NCBI GenBank assembly: GCA_023512835.1 | Contig: CM042087.1 | Location: forward strand, 47,102,249 to 47,166,248 | Length of the DNA stretch: 64,000 nucleotides | Direction of reading: 5' to 3' | Source: Taxillus chinensis | Taxonomy: Eukaryota; Streptophyta; Magnoliopsida; Santalales; Loranthaceae | Shown here: piece by piece, positions 49,401 through 62,323 of the stretch | Numbering within the stretch: the first letter of the stretch is position 1 | How the letters are laid out: the number at the start of each line of letters is the position of its first letter | The notes under the pieces: model-generated | Told to the model about the DNA's origin: nothing | Databases searched by the model: none | What the model saw: only the letters and a program-made list of their open reading frames with translations | Program-made: the position numbers and the translations under genes

Positions 49401-51796
49401 ATTCTTTGACACCAAATTGTGCAGGTCCTCACCAGCCCAGATGGGATACAAGCAAATATTAACTACCAAACAAACAGCAGCACCTAGTGCGATTAGCAAG
49501 AACCTTGTCACAGCCGTATGGATAAACTCCCTAGTCCTATAACCGGATACCATTATGAAACAATAAGTTATCAAGAACACTCTGAATCCATACTCGTATG
49601 CCTTCATTGTTGGGTATAGCTTGGCATAAGTTGCTAAAAAGCCTGTCAACCACAGACGTATTGCAAGCAGTAAAACTCAATGCAAAAAAAGTCCAAAGCA
49701 GCTCAATAAATTCCATAACAGTAAATCACTATTAAAAGCAGACAAAACAGACCTACAATGAATATACTGAGAATAAGACATAGCTCTTCATGTTCACCAG
49801 CCATTTCACACAACACTGCCATGCCCAGAGCAAGCCCTCCTGCTGACAGCGTCCCCAGCCCACGGTTTAATCCTTTGCTGAGAGTTGCACCTGTCAATAG
49901 GTAGTAAAGAAACACGAGAAAAAAAAACACAAATATTAACAATATTTATAAAATCAATTACATTTTGAATGAACATGGTGGGGAAATAAAGCGACATGGG
50001 AAATGTGTAATGTTTTAAATAGTCATTGAGGCAGAAAATGCCATCCCTCCAATTCTGCTTTGGCCAAAAAGTGGCTTCAGAATGTTTTTCCCTGCTTATG
50101 CCACCGGAGCGATAGCATAGGCTGTCTTTGTCCACTTAAGCAGTATTTTTATAAATTAAAAAAAAAACATGGTTGAGGAGGGAATCAATAATCCAGTCAA
50201 GAAAAAGGAAATTACAACATGTCGTTACATCTAAGGTCAAGGCTCATAATTTGCCCTTCACGTGTTAAACCTTACTTTTAATGCCTTCAAAGATACAACA
50301 GTTTCTCTCCCGCCAAATAGCCCAAAAAAACACCATCGAAATCACAGACTCACAGAAATGAACTCTTTCACACCTTCGACCCTTTCCAAGCCTCTACTTC
50401 AAAATGTACTCTCTCACACTACACCCAATCCCTATAAACAAATACACAAAAGCCAAGAGGTGGGTCACCAAGTTACAATGATGCAAGAGATGGTCAACTT
50501 GTTCCCCCATTCTCTTGCACATCAATATCTACTAACAATTAAGGGTCCTCATCGGTATATCTGGACCAGGATAAGGATGTTAGCCCATGCTGCCTCCGAA
50601 GCAAAGAAAATCATCCTGGTTGGCCTTTTGCCACTGCTAACCGCCACTAGGCACTCTCCAAGCAATGCTAACCAAGAAAAACCATCGCACTGAAAATTCT
50701 TGTCCTTGCTGCCCCTCTAGCTAAACTCTATTGAGCCATCCCTCCTCCATCTCAACATTATACAAGACCTCAGTAAATGAAATGAATTGCTCCACCTCCC
50801 AATCCTAGGCACAACAAGTGGAAGAGACATTCTAAGGTCCCCCTCCATGAAAGTAACAATTGGTCTAGATTGATCGGAAGCAATACCAGATTGGTAGCAA
50901 ACGCAGGAGATAGAAAAAAAGGTCTATTCCTTGCACCACAAATTGTGCCAAAAGGGGATAGTGGCACCGACTCGCGGCATCCATTACAAATGCCAAAGGA
51001 AGTCAAGCCACCCTTCACCTAGCCCTTTCCATAACCTTACACCATGAGAATGCTGCGAAATCTTGGAGGTCCACTTAAAATGAGTCACCCCAAAAATTGC
51101 AGCAATTGCCTTTCTCCAGAAATTCTCTTTCTCAATTAAGATTTGGCACTTCCACTTTGCAAGTAAAGCCTCGTTAAAGGCTCAAATCAGTCTGATCCCC
51201 AACCTTCCCATGATTCATAGATAAAAGCACTCAAACACCCCCGTTAGTTAACTAATAGCACATGGCAATTCAGGTTTGAGAAATTTAATAGGGAAGCAAA
51301 GAGGGGGAGTCAAATAAAAGCAGGGATTAGGGATAGGAATCATGAATCAATCCGAATAGGAGTAATAATAGTAATAATGAATCAAATGAAATTTAGCCTC
51401 ACCTATACTGAACTCGAAGACGACGACGACAGTGAGGATGGCCCAAATGGAGTAGCGGCTGAGCTCCTCGATGGGCTCCTTCATGAAAATCAACAAAGAC
51501 ATGAGCATCAAAGCCAGACCCATCTTCGCCGAGAAGATGACCTTCCTCGGATCCGACCGCCCCATCTGCCACATCTTTCCGGCGACATCCTTCAATGTCC
51601 ACCACCCTTCTGCTACCGTGTCGGAGAAAGCGCCGTACGAGAAGAACCAGCATCTTCGATTATTCTGTAGCTGTCGTTCTTCCCCGGTCGCTCCTGGCGG
51701 TGCGGATCCTCCGAACCCCGAATATGACTTGTACGAGAGCAGCCTCTCTCGCTTCTCTGCAAAACTGCACCTGAACGAACCGTCCTTCGCAGCCAT
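45161..51796 (-). CDS. ALMT9: Aluminium-activated malate transporter, ALMT9-like (vacuolar)
   Basis: ALMT proteins are anion channels; the clade containing ALMT4/5/6/9 sits in the tonoplast and moves malate or chloride into the vacuole, for example in guard cells. Six minus-strand exons: 51403-51796, 49753-49890, 49373-49642, 49125-49261, 48888-49034 and 45161-45871. Phases agree throughout to give 598 aa, the family length as I recall it for ALMT9. About six membrane segments occur between residues 85 and 260, including [15 protein letters not shown] and [29 protein letters not shown] and the WEPPHGPY motif (from 319) are intact, as is [10 protein letters not shown] in the cytosolic domain. 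The N-terminus MAAKDGSFR is typical of this clade. Odd points: a nine-Asp tract at about 450-458 and a 3.0-kb intron 5. Which ALMT4/5/6/9 member it is cannot be settled by eye. Confidence 0.95.
45585..45612. repeat. Coding (ATC/GAT)n microsatellite in ALMT
   Basis: The CAT/ATC repeat on the plus strand encodes nine consecutive Asp residues in the ALMT C-terminal domain. Confidence 0.85.
45872..48887 (-). other. ALMT intron 5
   Basis: This 3.0-kb intron has (TA)n at about 46025-46048 and (CT)n-(CA)n at about 46457-46492. Open frames at 47148-47387 and 47445-47868 have no recognised domain. 48360-48493 on the minus strand starts TGTTAGAATGCTAGTG and could be a solo LTR, but no matching end or target duplication was found. 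Confidence 0.5.
50250..51235 (-). mobile_element. LINE (non-LTR retrotransposon) 3' remnant
   Basis: Minus-strand translation in mixed frames matches the end of a plant L1-type ORF2. [19 protein letters not shown] and [11 protein letters not shown] are near 51150. Then come [13 protein letters not shown] and a [14 protein letters not shown] piece near 50950, WRVPSGG near 50650, and [14 protein letters not shown] near 50290. It is heavily decayed and lies in ALMT intron 1 on the same strand as ALMT. Confidence 0.7.
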
Positions 51797-53740
51797 TAAT
51801 GATTTGATTGGTGTCGGAGCTGTCCCAGAAATGGGAAGAACACATCTCCCAAATCGTATGCCGTAAAATACTCGTCTTTTTTTTTTTTAAATATTAAAAC
51901 AATTTGTATTTCCCTGCAACGCCGTCGTTTAAGCAACCAAACCAAAAAAAAAAAAAAAACATAACGGACCAAGGAAGGAGTATGGGCTAGTTTTAGCTGA
52001 ATTTGATGTGCCCAGCTACCCGACTAAACAAAAGCATGATTTTAGACAGATTAATTTTAGAAGTATATTTTGATTTGAAAATCAAATAGCTTAATTAATT
52101 TTAGCATGATACTGAGAGTTTGATTTTTATTTTTGTTTTTTTTAAAAATAGTAATTATTTTCGAATATATAAAATTAAAATATTATTTTAAATTTAAATA
52201 AAAAAATTCTTTAGTTATTTTCATTTATATATTTTTTTTATCTTATCATATGTTTTTAACAAATATTTTAATCAAATATTATTTGGGTCAAAACAGGAAA
52301 AGAAAAAAAAAAGTGGTATTCATGAATGGGCTCCACATTTTCATGATTTTAGGCAACAGGTATGGATGGAGATGGGGAGAGAAGGAAGCAAGTAGCAAAG
52401 CGTCTTAACCGGAGGCGAAAAGATCAAAGGGCGCCCACAGACTCTCCAAAATCCGCGTACGGGGTCCAGAAAACCGGGAACTGAGAACAGTAAAATGAAG
52501 GACATGGGTAAAATGACATGGGCGGCTGGCTACCTCGTACCATCCACACGCTCCTCTTTTGTCTCGCACGCGCCAATTATCCTTCCAACTTTAGAGTATA
52601 ATAAATTATTTATAAAAGTAATGAAAATATTAAAATTTATAATAATTAATTAGTATTATAATATTATTTGATAAATAAATTATTAGATGGTATACTTTGA
52701 CACTTTTAGATATTTTTTATATTAAAAACAAATTATTATATGTTTTTATTTATTATCATTTGTAAATAAATAAAAGATAATATTTATTTTTCTCTCTCTT
52801 TGACCCCACACATCAAAACATAGTATGCATTATTATTAAATATATGTTTGAATATTTTTTTTATATAAATTAAGTGATATGATTGGATGGCATTTTTATT
52901 AGATTAAGAGATACGCGTGAAAATTAAGTAGCATTTGTATATAAATTAAGTGATGTGTGTGAAAATTATTTCGCAGCTCATCGACAACCTGCTACCGTTC
53001 GCCTTGGGAGTTTGGAACCACACCCTTTTCACCATCCTATCATAATGACAATGAGACCTTTGTCTTTAAGAAGGGAAAAAGAAAATTAGAGTAAATAAAA
53101 AACAATCCCTCCGCATTTTATCAAGAGTATACCTGTTTTTGGCGGAGTATACTTTACCCAATTTCCGATGTCACACCCATTATCCACTCACCATGGCTAC
53201 CATGCCCCTGTTTTTTTTTTTTTTTTTTTTACAATTCAACCCATTATAATAATATAATTAAATCTTAAATGTTTAATCACGTGTTTAATAAATTTCATCT
53301 AGTAAATTTATAAACTTTCATAATAAAATATAATACATTATATATAAAAATAAAATAAAATTTTATCATTCTACTATTGTACTACTAATAATATTAATAT
53401 TCAGGTTTAATATTTAAAACATTTTAAAAAAAAACACTATATATTTATCACCAAAACACTTTGATTTATTTAATTAATAAACCAAATTTATTTTGACATT
53501 GTCAATTCATTGTATATCAGGTCAATAAGCCTTAATCTCAAAAAAAAAGAGAGTCAACTATATGAATTAAGACAAACAATAAAATTATTTGATTTAAAAT
53601 ATGATTTTTTTAAAATATTTTTTCATAATTTCAAATATATTATTACTACTTTCATTCACATCTTTTTTTTGTTTTCCTCTCAAGCTATTACCTTGTTCAA
53701 TATCAATTATTTTACCTCCTAATAAGTGCATCAATTAGCA
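51797..53740. other. ALMT 5' region and AT-rich intergenic DNA
   Basis: The ALMT promoter and 5' UTR should lie just above 51797. The rest has A/T homopolymers, including T20 near 53212-53230, and no gene that I can support. Confidence 0.45.
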
Positions 53741-53741
53741 T

Positions 53742-53922
53742 ATGTGAATGAAATATTTAAATATGACATATTATTATCTATACTTGCATAAGTTGATATC
53801 TTATTTCCCCCTTAGTTTTTCACTAAAATTATTTACTTACTACTTTTTGTAAAATCATAATTATTATCCCAAAACTCATGCTTGGCTTAAGGTAGCAAGT
53901 AAGGTGGATTGACTTGGATCCC
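53742..53922. repeat. Direct repeat, copy 1 (about 180 bp)
   Basis: Begins ATGTGAATGAAATATT and ends GACTTGGATCCC. It is nearly identical to 54378-54556, differing mainly by small indels near the right end. Confidence 0.9.
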
Positions 53923-54377
53923 AAACATTCTATTTCATATAACAAATAAGGCCCATGTGTCCTAACTAAACAATTACTTTTTTTCTGATTATATAGGCAA
54001 TAGAACCTTTTTCATGTAATTGGGAATTGTAAATTAATTTTTTTTTTTCACACTACACTTAATAGATCATAGAAAAAAAAACATCTTTTCCTGACTACAA
54101 TCATTTGTTATTTCATAACTCAAACGAAAGTGGGTGATGATAAATAATTAAAAATGTATTATTATGGCTTATAGAAGTGTTAGTATGTTCTTCACATGTA
54201 GTCAACCCCAAAATTAAATTTGGTGTAATGCCATTTTGTTATTATTTTTATACATTTGGTGGTGACTTTGAAACATTAACAATATTGTTGTATTGTTTCT
54301 AATTTTTCATAAAAAAAACATTTTTTTCATAATTACAAGTCTATAACAAAAATAAATGATGATATATATGACCGGAG

Positions 54378-54556
54378 ATGTGAATGAAATATTTAAATAT
54401 GACATATTATTATCTATACTTGCATAAGTTGATATCTTATTTCCCCCTTAGTTTTTCACTAAAATTATTTACTTACTACTTTTTGTAAAATCATAATTAT
54501 TATAAACTCATGCTTGGCTTGGAAGGTAGGCAAGTAAGGTGGATGACTTGGATCCC
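54378..54556. repeat. Direct repeat, copy 2 (about 180 bp)
   Basis: Second copy of the segment at 53742, separated by about 455 bp. Neither copy has obvious TG/CA LTR ends, and the spacer has no coding sequence. Confidence 0.9.
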
Positions 54557-55310
54557 TAAATGTTAGCTGACATAGGAGCTTATTCACTCGATCGACAATG
54601 CACATTCACTCTCAAATATTTTTATATTTTAAGTATTAATTAATTTATCGATGAAGAGTGATTTCTATAATATATGTTATATTATGTAGCTTTTTTATTA
54701 TTATATTTTCTTTTAAATTATAATTTTAAAAATAATATATATTTTAAAATTTTATGTTATTCTTACCGTTCTAAAAAAAGTTTAATATGTTGACGTAAAT
54801 AAATTTATTATTTTAGAATATACCGAGTTTAATATGTTGAGATAAGGACTCTAATTTAAATTTTACATTTGTCCCCCTAAATTTTAGGAGCTATCCTAAC
54901 TATTGAGTTGGGTTTAAGAGTTAATCACAAAAGATGTATTAACACTTTCCAGGGAATTAAATTTAACAATTAGACTTTACATATTAGACACTGTAGAAAG
55001 CTTTTGTTTGAAACACAACTTACATAATAATTGTAAATAATTACTCGTAGATCTCACAGTTTTAGAATTTAAAAACAAAATTTCCATCCAGAAACAACCT
55101 ACCAAACAGGCCAACCCAGGGGAGAGCTTCAAGTTTATTGGGTTTCAAATTTCATCATCATTTCCTTGTTTGCAATCTTTGGGACAATTCGAATGGTCTT
55201 CATTAAGGAGGAGGGTGTGTTCTCTTTTCAGTTTTGAATCTCAGATTGGTTTATTTACATTTTTTTTACTTTCAAGTTGTTAAATTTTCATTTAGGGAGT
55301 AGTTGAGTAA
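54557..55310. other. AT-rich DNA upstream of LBD
   Basis: No gene was seen. This is likely distal promoter sequence of the LBD gene. Confidence 0.45.
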
Positions 55311-55652
55311 ATGCCTCTCAGTCCACAATCCACACTCCCCAGTACACCGCCAGCAATGAGATATCCAGTCCGGATGCACCCATCCTCTGGCCTGGTGGGG
55401 CCTGGGCCGCCGTCCGGTGGAGCCTGGGCGGAAGGCGAAAAATCAAACGATCCATATTTATTGACTTGCATTATGCAATATATATATTTTTGGTATCACG
55501 TGCGATCTGAACCCCTCCCCCTCCCTCCCTCCCTCCTCATGAAACCACTGCGCCCCCACTCCCCGAATCCACGTCCTCTACACCCCCCGCCCGCCCACCA
55601 TAAATTTATAACCCAAACCCAACTACCACTAATCCCCTCTCTCTTTCTCTCC

Positions 55653-55659
55653 TTTATAA
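55653..55659 (+). promoter_or_regulatory. Probable TATA box of the LBD gene
   Basis: TTTATAA lies about 225 bases before the ATG, after a pyrimidine-rich stretch. The transcript would have a 5' UTR of roughly 190-200 bases with CT and CA repeats. A similar AATTTATAA lies some 50 bases farther upstream, so the choice is uncertain. Confidence 0.45.
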
Positions 55660-55802
55660 CCAGCCCCTCCGCCTTCCTCCCACATCTTCTCCACCTCAAT
55701 CTTCACTGGTCTCGTCTCAACTTTCAACCACAGCAACCAAATTGTTAGATTTATGAGACCTGAGCTGATTGCTGATCAGAGCTTGTTATCTTCGATCTAC
55801 AC

Positions 55803-55847
55803 TCCTCTCTCTCTCTCTCTCTCTATACACACACACACACACACACG
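55803..55847. repeat. (CT)n-(AC)n microsatellite in LBD 5' UTR
   Basis: A CT run is followed by an AC run 36 bases before the start codon. Confidence 0.85.
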
Positions 55848-55882
55848 TATACATATACATAATATAATAAAATTATAGAACC

Positions 55883-56167
55883 ATGCGGACGAGTTGCAAT
55901 GGCTGCCGGGTCCTCCGCAAGGCCTGTAGCGACGGCTGCACCATCCGCCCCTGCCTCCAATGGATCAAGACCCCTCAGTCCCAGGCCAACGCCACTCTCT
56001 TCCTCGCCAAGTTCTATGGCCGCGCCGGCCTCCTTAATCTCATCAATGCTGGCCCTGACCACGTCCGTCCCGGTAACTAACTAAATTTACATATTTGCTT
56101 TCCTTCAAAAGCAGCTAAATTTACTACTTATGTTGTCCTCGCCATTTAGAAAAAAAAAAGTTCAATC

Positions 56168-56198
<31 letters not shown>

Positions 56199-56788
56199 CT
56201 AGACTTTTTAATATGATTAATTATGACGCAGCGATCTTCAGATCTTTGCTATACGAAGCCTGCGGTCGGATCGTGAACCCGGTCTACGGTTCCGCCGGAC
56301 TGCTCTGGTCCAGGAGCTGGCAGCTCTGCCAAGCCGCCGTCGAAGCCGTCCTCAGCGGGGAGCCGATCGCACAGGTTTCCACCGACAGCCCGCCACTCAA
56401 GGCCTGCGATATCCGGCACGTGTCCCGGGACGAGGACTCCACCGCCTCCACCCCCCCGGAGATCCGCCCGTCCAAGTCGCGGAAGCGCTCGACGGTCGCA
56501 GATTCGAAACCCGAATCGAGCCGGCTGAAGAGCGACTCGCGTCCCCGTCGGAACCCTCCGCCGAGTCGGCAGGGTGGGGACAGCGACAGCGCGTCAGGGG
56601 AGACGACCGAGGTTTCGTCGGCCAAGTCCGATGATGATAATCCGGCGGACGGGAGCGATATGGAGCTGGAGCTGGAGCTGACTTTGGGGTTCGAGCCGGC
56701 GGGGAAGGCCCGTAAATTATGTCCCCCGATCGACGGCGTCAGTGAGGCCACGTGGATGATGGATGTGGGGCCTAATCTTTCCTCGTGA
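55883..56788 (+). CDS. LBD41: Class II LOB-domain protein (LBD40/41/42 type)
   Basis: A plant-specific nuclear DNA-binding regulator. Exon 1 is 55883-56072 and exon 2 is 56232-56788, with a GT-AG intron between them; the protein is 248 aa. The zinc-binding block CX2CX6CX3C is complete (Cys5, 8, 15, 19 in [16 protein letters not shown]). It is followed by the GAS block ([14 protein letters not shown]) and ends at about residue 110 with [17 protein letters not shown]. The class I leucine-zipper spacing is absent, which fits class II. The C-terminus is Ser/Pro/Arg-rich and ends with the EAR-type repression motif [11 protein letters not shown], as in LBD40-42. The intron sits after RP, its usual place. 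Members of this group respond to low oxygen or nitrogen in other plants; the sequence alone does not prove this here. The intron holds a (TAA)n repeat. Confidence 0.95.
56170..56195. repeat. (TAA)n microsatellite in LBD intron
   Basis: About eight AAT/TAA units lie between the two LBD exons. Confidence 0.8.
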
Positions 56789-59335
56789 CTCGGGAGTGAT
56801 AATAACTGTCCTGTTGGGACTTGCGACTAGGTGTCTGCCTGTCTCTGTGTAGGCCAAGTTTTGTCTCAGCGTCGGTTTTTTTTTTTTTATTTGGTGTGGG
56901 GGTAAATGAATTTTGTACAGAAACAAAATATACAACTTGCCTCTCTCAAAGCCTTTGTGGTTTTTTCCATTCCTCTTTTACCCTATAAAAAATAAGTTAT
57001 TTGTCTAAGGAGTTAATTGTTCAAAAATTACATTTAAACAGAGAGGGGCCTGAGTTACGTGCATGCACTTTTCCCATAACAGAAGATCACAGAGAGTTGT
57101 GAAAGATGTAAGTTCCTGCAATAGCCCTGCCCTTAAAGAGTTAGTGTTGAGAGTACGACTCCACACCATAACGGTCCAAACTAGACCTTATATGCTTTGT
57201 CAGAACAGTGTTTTAACTATCAACACAAATATTACTCGTGCATTCAAACACATCTCAAAACATAAAAAAACTGGCCAGGATCAGCTAAAAAACTAACCCA
57301 TATAAACAACATAAACATGTACCATTCCTCTATACCATTCATCAATATATTCATCATCAAGCCATATCATAATTTCATACCTTATCATGTCATAGCATAC
57401 TACAATATATCATTACATTATCACAAGCTCAAACCATATTATTTCAAGCTTCAATGAGCTCAAATCCTGTAGGTTTGTCAATCATACCCTATAAATTTTT
57501 CATCATCATTATGTGCATTTAGTTACCCGACATACCTTTAATTATATCAATTTCCAACCTCATTAGGCCATTAATGCATACAGTTGCATTAACAGCCACA
57601 ATTATATCACATCATGATCATGACCAAAAAAACAAAAAACAAAAATTGACACAATCCTTAATATCATAATCATTAATCACAACTTATCACAAATTATCAT
57701 ATAGAATAGTTTAATCACGTATAACTTAATAATGGCCTTAATCACAATCCTGAACAATCATAATCATCATTCAAAAATTGGTAACTTGTATATAAAACAT
57801 CAATCTAAATTAATACAATCTTTAACTTGATCCTATTAGGGTTTTCTAATTATTATCATTATATAAAATATCATGAAAATATTATGAAATCATCAAAACA
57901 ACAATGAAAATAACATCAAAACTTCAAAAAAACATCACAAATAGGAAAATTTTGCAAGGCTTGCAACAACTGGGTCCTCTGGTCTGGTTCTTGTCCTGCT
58001 TGCCATGGTTGGCCGCAATTGATCGTGGCCGATCAACTCCTCAACCCCTGTTCTTCAAAGTACGCTTCGTTCTTCGTTCAAAACAAATCCTGGTCTATCT
58101 CAAACTTCAAAATACATTCTTTAAAAATAATCACTCAAAATATATCACAAACAACCGAGAACATCGTGACATCAAGCACAATCAATTATAAATAAGTTTT
58201 CAATCAAATTATTCGTTTTCTAAGATTTCTCATTTAATCAATATTAAATCATTGCTTTTATTGATCCTACGCATAAAAGATACATAAAAGAGATGCAAGA
58301 AAGTAGTACCATCTACTTTTAATCTATTGAAATTAATTATAATATCAAGATCGATCAAGAACAACAAAGAATCCCCAGTTTCTCACTCTAAAAGCCTGTC
58401 TCTCTCTCCCCCCTCTCCTATGATCGTTAGGATTTTAAAAAAATATGAATTACAAAAACTTAAAAATAATCCCTCCTATTTATAATTCATCCTCCCTAAT
58501 CTCAATCATAAAAAAAATACTATTTTAATCAATATGTTACAAATTAACAGCATATTTAATCATAAAGAATTACCACAAAGCTCCTGGAGCCTCATGGCTC
58601 CAAATTTAACTCAAATACAATAAATACAACTATATCATCGCTATATCATCGACATGACATCCTCAAACATCATTTGGAGACTATTTAAAACGTTATCTCA
58701 ACTGTGGATCCTCACACGAAAAATCTAAATCGAATATCATGATCCGAAAAATATAAATATTTTAAAGCATTCAAATCTAACTCCGCTAATATTTGATTAG
58801 TTTAACAAAAAAATCACCTTTATCTATTATAACTATTTACTTTTTTTTAAAATACACACATTCGACTCAACATTATAACTATATACTGTTTTAAATATTA
58901 TTTCTTTATCATTTAAATAGTAATGACTATACTCATTTAAAGCATTCATTTAAAACAAATACATTCAATATATAATTTTTTTTACTAATATTTTCATTTG
59001 CTAAGTGCTACAATAGGTAAGTAAATTTAGTTAGTACGTATTATACCTCTTCTAAAATTTATAGAAACATTTAATGAGCCAAATGAAAAAAGTTTTTAAC
59101 ATTTGATTATATGAATTTTCTACTAAAAACACCAACACAAGAGAGTAGAACAAACCATACTTACAGTTACACAGTTACAGGAACTTGCTTGAAACCCAGA
59201 TCAGTCTTGCCTTTGTCAGACTTAGTTAAAGACCTGCTGTCCTACGATTGTTGACCACAGGCAACAAAGATATTCCTGTTTCTTGACCTCACAATTGGTT
59301 TATTTGAGGCTACTGCAAAGGTGTTGGTACTTAAC
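56789..59335. other. LBD 3' region and AT-rich intergenic DNA
   Basis: 56789-56960 is the likely LBD 3' UTR. The remainder has no gene I can support. The open frame at 57904-58191 is not recognised. The stretch 57300-58700, rich in ATCATNN words, looks like decayed repeat sequence. Confidence 0.45.
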
Positions 59336-59339
59336 AACA

Positions 59340-60394
59340 AACCTATACATACAAATATCTTTGCCATCCAACCGCTTCTCGCAGTAGAAACAGCAGCTTA
59401 GAAAATTGTTGGAGGGAAAGGAGGCTGAATTTGTCGAGGATTTCACCCCCCTAGCAATTCAATCTCTAGTTCATCATTAAGCTTATTTGGTAGGTCCTTA
59501 GCGTGACATTGTAAAATGAAATCACCAAAAACATGGGTCGTTTTGGTGTTTGGACCATGGGAAGTTATGCTGGTATAGTCTTCAGAAAGCTCTGTCTCAC
59601 ATACTTCAAAGGAGCCAATGAGTTTAGAGACAGAATCCGAGGCAAAAGGAATTGAAGCTAGTTTGGTAATGTCTACATTTATGCTTTCTTCAATGGACTT
59701 GCCACCTGAACTCATCATAGAGCCCATGTTTTTCCTAAAAGTCTCAGAACTCAAACTGAGACTACAGCGGTCATTTGGGTCAGGCAGGACCAAGAATGAC
59801 CTTCCAGAATCCAAGGAACGAGATCAGATTTTCCCAAATGCTTCAGCTCCTTACTTTGCGGTCTCACCAACTCCAAACACAACATCAGAATTATCAGTAG
59901 GAGGATTGATCATATAGGTATTGGGAAAAACTGCACAATTTATAGTTAGAGAATTGGATGTCTCAAATGAATCCATATGGAGCTTACGGTTTGGGGAATT
60001 GATTTTCCATATCTGTTTCCCAAAAAGAATGGCCTTACTATCAGATGACCGGAGAACCTTCCCAGTTCTGTTGTCATCAAGAGAGTATGATAATGAGGCC
60101 TACTTTATTACAATTCCAGCTCCTTTGAGGCAGATCATTGTGGGGGTTCCATAGGGACCGAAAGGGGTAACTAAGATTTGAGAAGACCCTAAAATTCAAA
60201 GGTGAGGTAGGGCTCCTGATTGCATCAGAATCGGGAGAGGCCTTTGATTTGTTAAACCCTACAAAAACACCAGGAATGCTGAAGAAAAAGCGGGACTTCA
60301 TATTTGGCCCTAGAATGTCAGATTGAAAAGGGGATGATCCATCTGTGTGTTGATGAGGATCCTTCTGCACTGATCGGTTCCTCTTCCTCAGCAT
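59340..60394 (-). pseudogene. FLZ-domain (FCS-like zinc finger, DUF581) pseudogene
   Basis: FLZ proteins are plant adaptors that bind SnRK1 kinase subunits. Minus-strand translation begins at an ATG (60394) with MLRKRNRSVQKD. It continues through FFFSIPGVFVGF, SPTSPLNFRVFSNLSYPFRS and SWNCNKVGL, then after a frame slip SSDSKAILFGKQ. SRSLDSGRSF, HGPNTKTTHVFGDF and, after another slip at a G6 run, the zinc-finger start FLSCCFYCEKRLDGKDICMY follow. The order matches the family. There are two in-frame stops (one where CGA would be expected), two frame slips, and no FCS...CR second half of the finger. Together these mean it is very unlikely to encode a working protein. A TTGCAG about 30 bases before the ATG may be a relic 5' UTR intron acceptor. 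Confidence 0.8.
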
Positions 60395-62300
60395 TTTCTT
60401 AAAACTTCAGTGCCCTTTGTCTGCAACAAGATAACATATTTTATTAACAAAGTGAGTAATTTTCAAAACCCAAAATAGACAAGCATGTCTTCAATTCAAG
60501 AGACGCAACGATCAAAACAAACAATAAATTCATAATCAGAGCTCTGAAAGTAAAATCCCCAATTGTATGTGACAGATTGGGTGGCAGATAAATGTCAAAT
60601 CAGATGCCAAGAAAAGCATAACTCACAAACCCCAATTGAAGGAAAACCCCATATCTGAGTAAAATCACCGTAGATATCATCTACTCCTTCTATACAGGAC
60701 CAGGGCATCACTTTCCAACAGGGAGGAGAAAAAACAATCAAACAAACAAGATATGCATATGCTTCATCGATAAGATTGATCTTGCTTTGCTAAATTTCAG
60801 CGACCCAAAAACATTTTGAAAAAACATGCCCCAATAAATGTCACTGCAAGAACTGAATGTAAAAAAAATAGGAAAAGGTCACTAAGCTTGATATGGATCT
60901 TGACATCTTGTAATGCTAAATTTCAAAAGCCCACCAAAACCGACAGAAATTAGAGCTCATAACGGAGAGAGAGAAATGAACTCCGTGCGTGCCTCAGTTC
61001 TAGGCAGAAGAAGAGGAACCCATACTCGAAGCCTTCGGTGGGGAAAAGTGAAGAAGCGTTGTTGCAGTCCGAGTGTCTGTCTAGGCGGCGGCCTCTTGGG
61101 TCTACAGCCTCAGGGTGGGAGGTTGAATCCATATCACGTGCAATATTTGCTTGGTACCATATGGAACAAGTGAAGGATTCTCAGGAGGAATGTCTCGTTT
61201 TGTTGTTTTTGTAAGGATGCATACCAAGTGTCGTCTTGAGGTGGTTACTGTATAGCATTTTGCTGCTACAGCAGAGGGGATCCTGTTTCATAATTTCATG
61301 TGGAACATGCCCACAATTGCTCCTCTGTCATTTCCAGATCTATGTGCCTGTCCACTCTGTTTGGCTTTCGTTCGGGCTTCAAATTGTTGTCAGCGGGCTG
61401 GGACGACCAAGGAGTGTTGGTAAGGGCAGCAATGGAAAAAGACATTACTGTGTATTTTAAAAAAAATCAGATATCGTTGGATAAAAATATAAATCTTTTA
61501 TTTGTGAACCGCAAGTAACAATTTTTTTAAAAAATTATATCTTACAAAAATCATAAAAAAAAAAAATCACACAAAATTGTAGTTTAAATTTAAAAATATT
61601 TTTTTAAATAGTTAAATTATTTAAATTTTAAATCAAATAAAATATTGTTTTATTTAAATGTACCAAAAACATTTTATTGGTCAGATTTAATTTTGAAAAA
61701 TCAAATTCAGTTTTTAAAACAGGTAAAAAAAAAGGTCCTATAATACTTTTTTATTACAAAATCAGGTTACACTAAAACTCAGAAAAAAAAAAACAGAAAA
61801 TCAGAAAATCAAAATACGTAACCTCTTCCTAATTCGGTTCTTCTGAAAATTTACCCCATAAGCTAGCCGCCCTACTTAATATTAGGAATAAGCATTTAAT
61901 GAATCGGAACTTAATTTATTAATTTAGTTCCATTTTTGAGCTTTCAGGAAATACAAACCGAAAAACTGAAATAAGAAATCGGCTTTACCCGAATTTCCAG
62001 CTTTTCAATATAATATTGCATGCTATATATATAAGCTCTGATAGAGATGAACAAGGTTGTTAGCGCTGCTAATCAAATTTGTGGTGGCTGGAGACAAATC
62101 CTTGCTGTACGACGATGATGGTGGAAGGACGACGATGTAGGAGTAGATCGGAGTCGTTGGTGACTTGTTGGCTGCTAGCTAGAGGTGAGACTCGATGGTT
62201 GCAGCAGTGGACTCGTTCTCGTTCTCCAGCAAAAAATAATAGCAATATTAATATTTAATTAAATGTTAATTTCAATACATTAGTTAAACTGTTAATAAAA
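60395..62300. other. Intergenic DNA
   Basis: 60900-61470 is GC-richer and may contain the old promoter/5' UTR of the FLZ relic. Its open frames are not recognised. 61500-62300 is AT-rich without a gene. Confidence 0.45.
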
Positions 62301-62323
62301 ACAAAAAAAAACTATAACTTTAG

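Noticed and set aside
55311..55748. 145-aa open frame upstream of LBD
   Set aside because: Pro/Ser low-complexity translation of the C/T-rich promoter and 5' UTR; it spans the likely TATA box.
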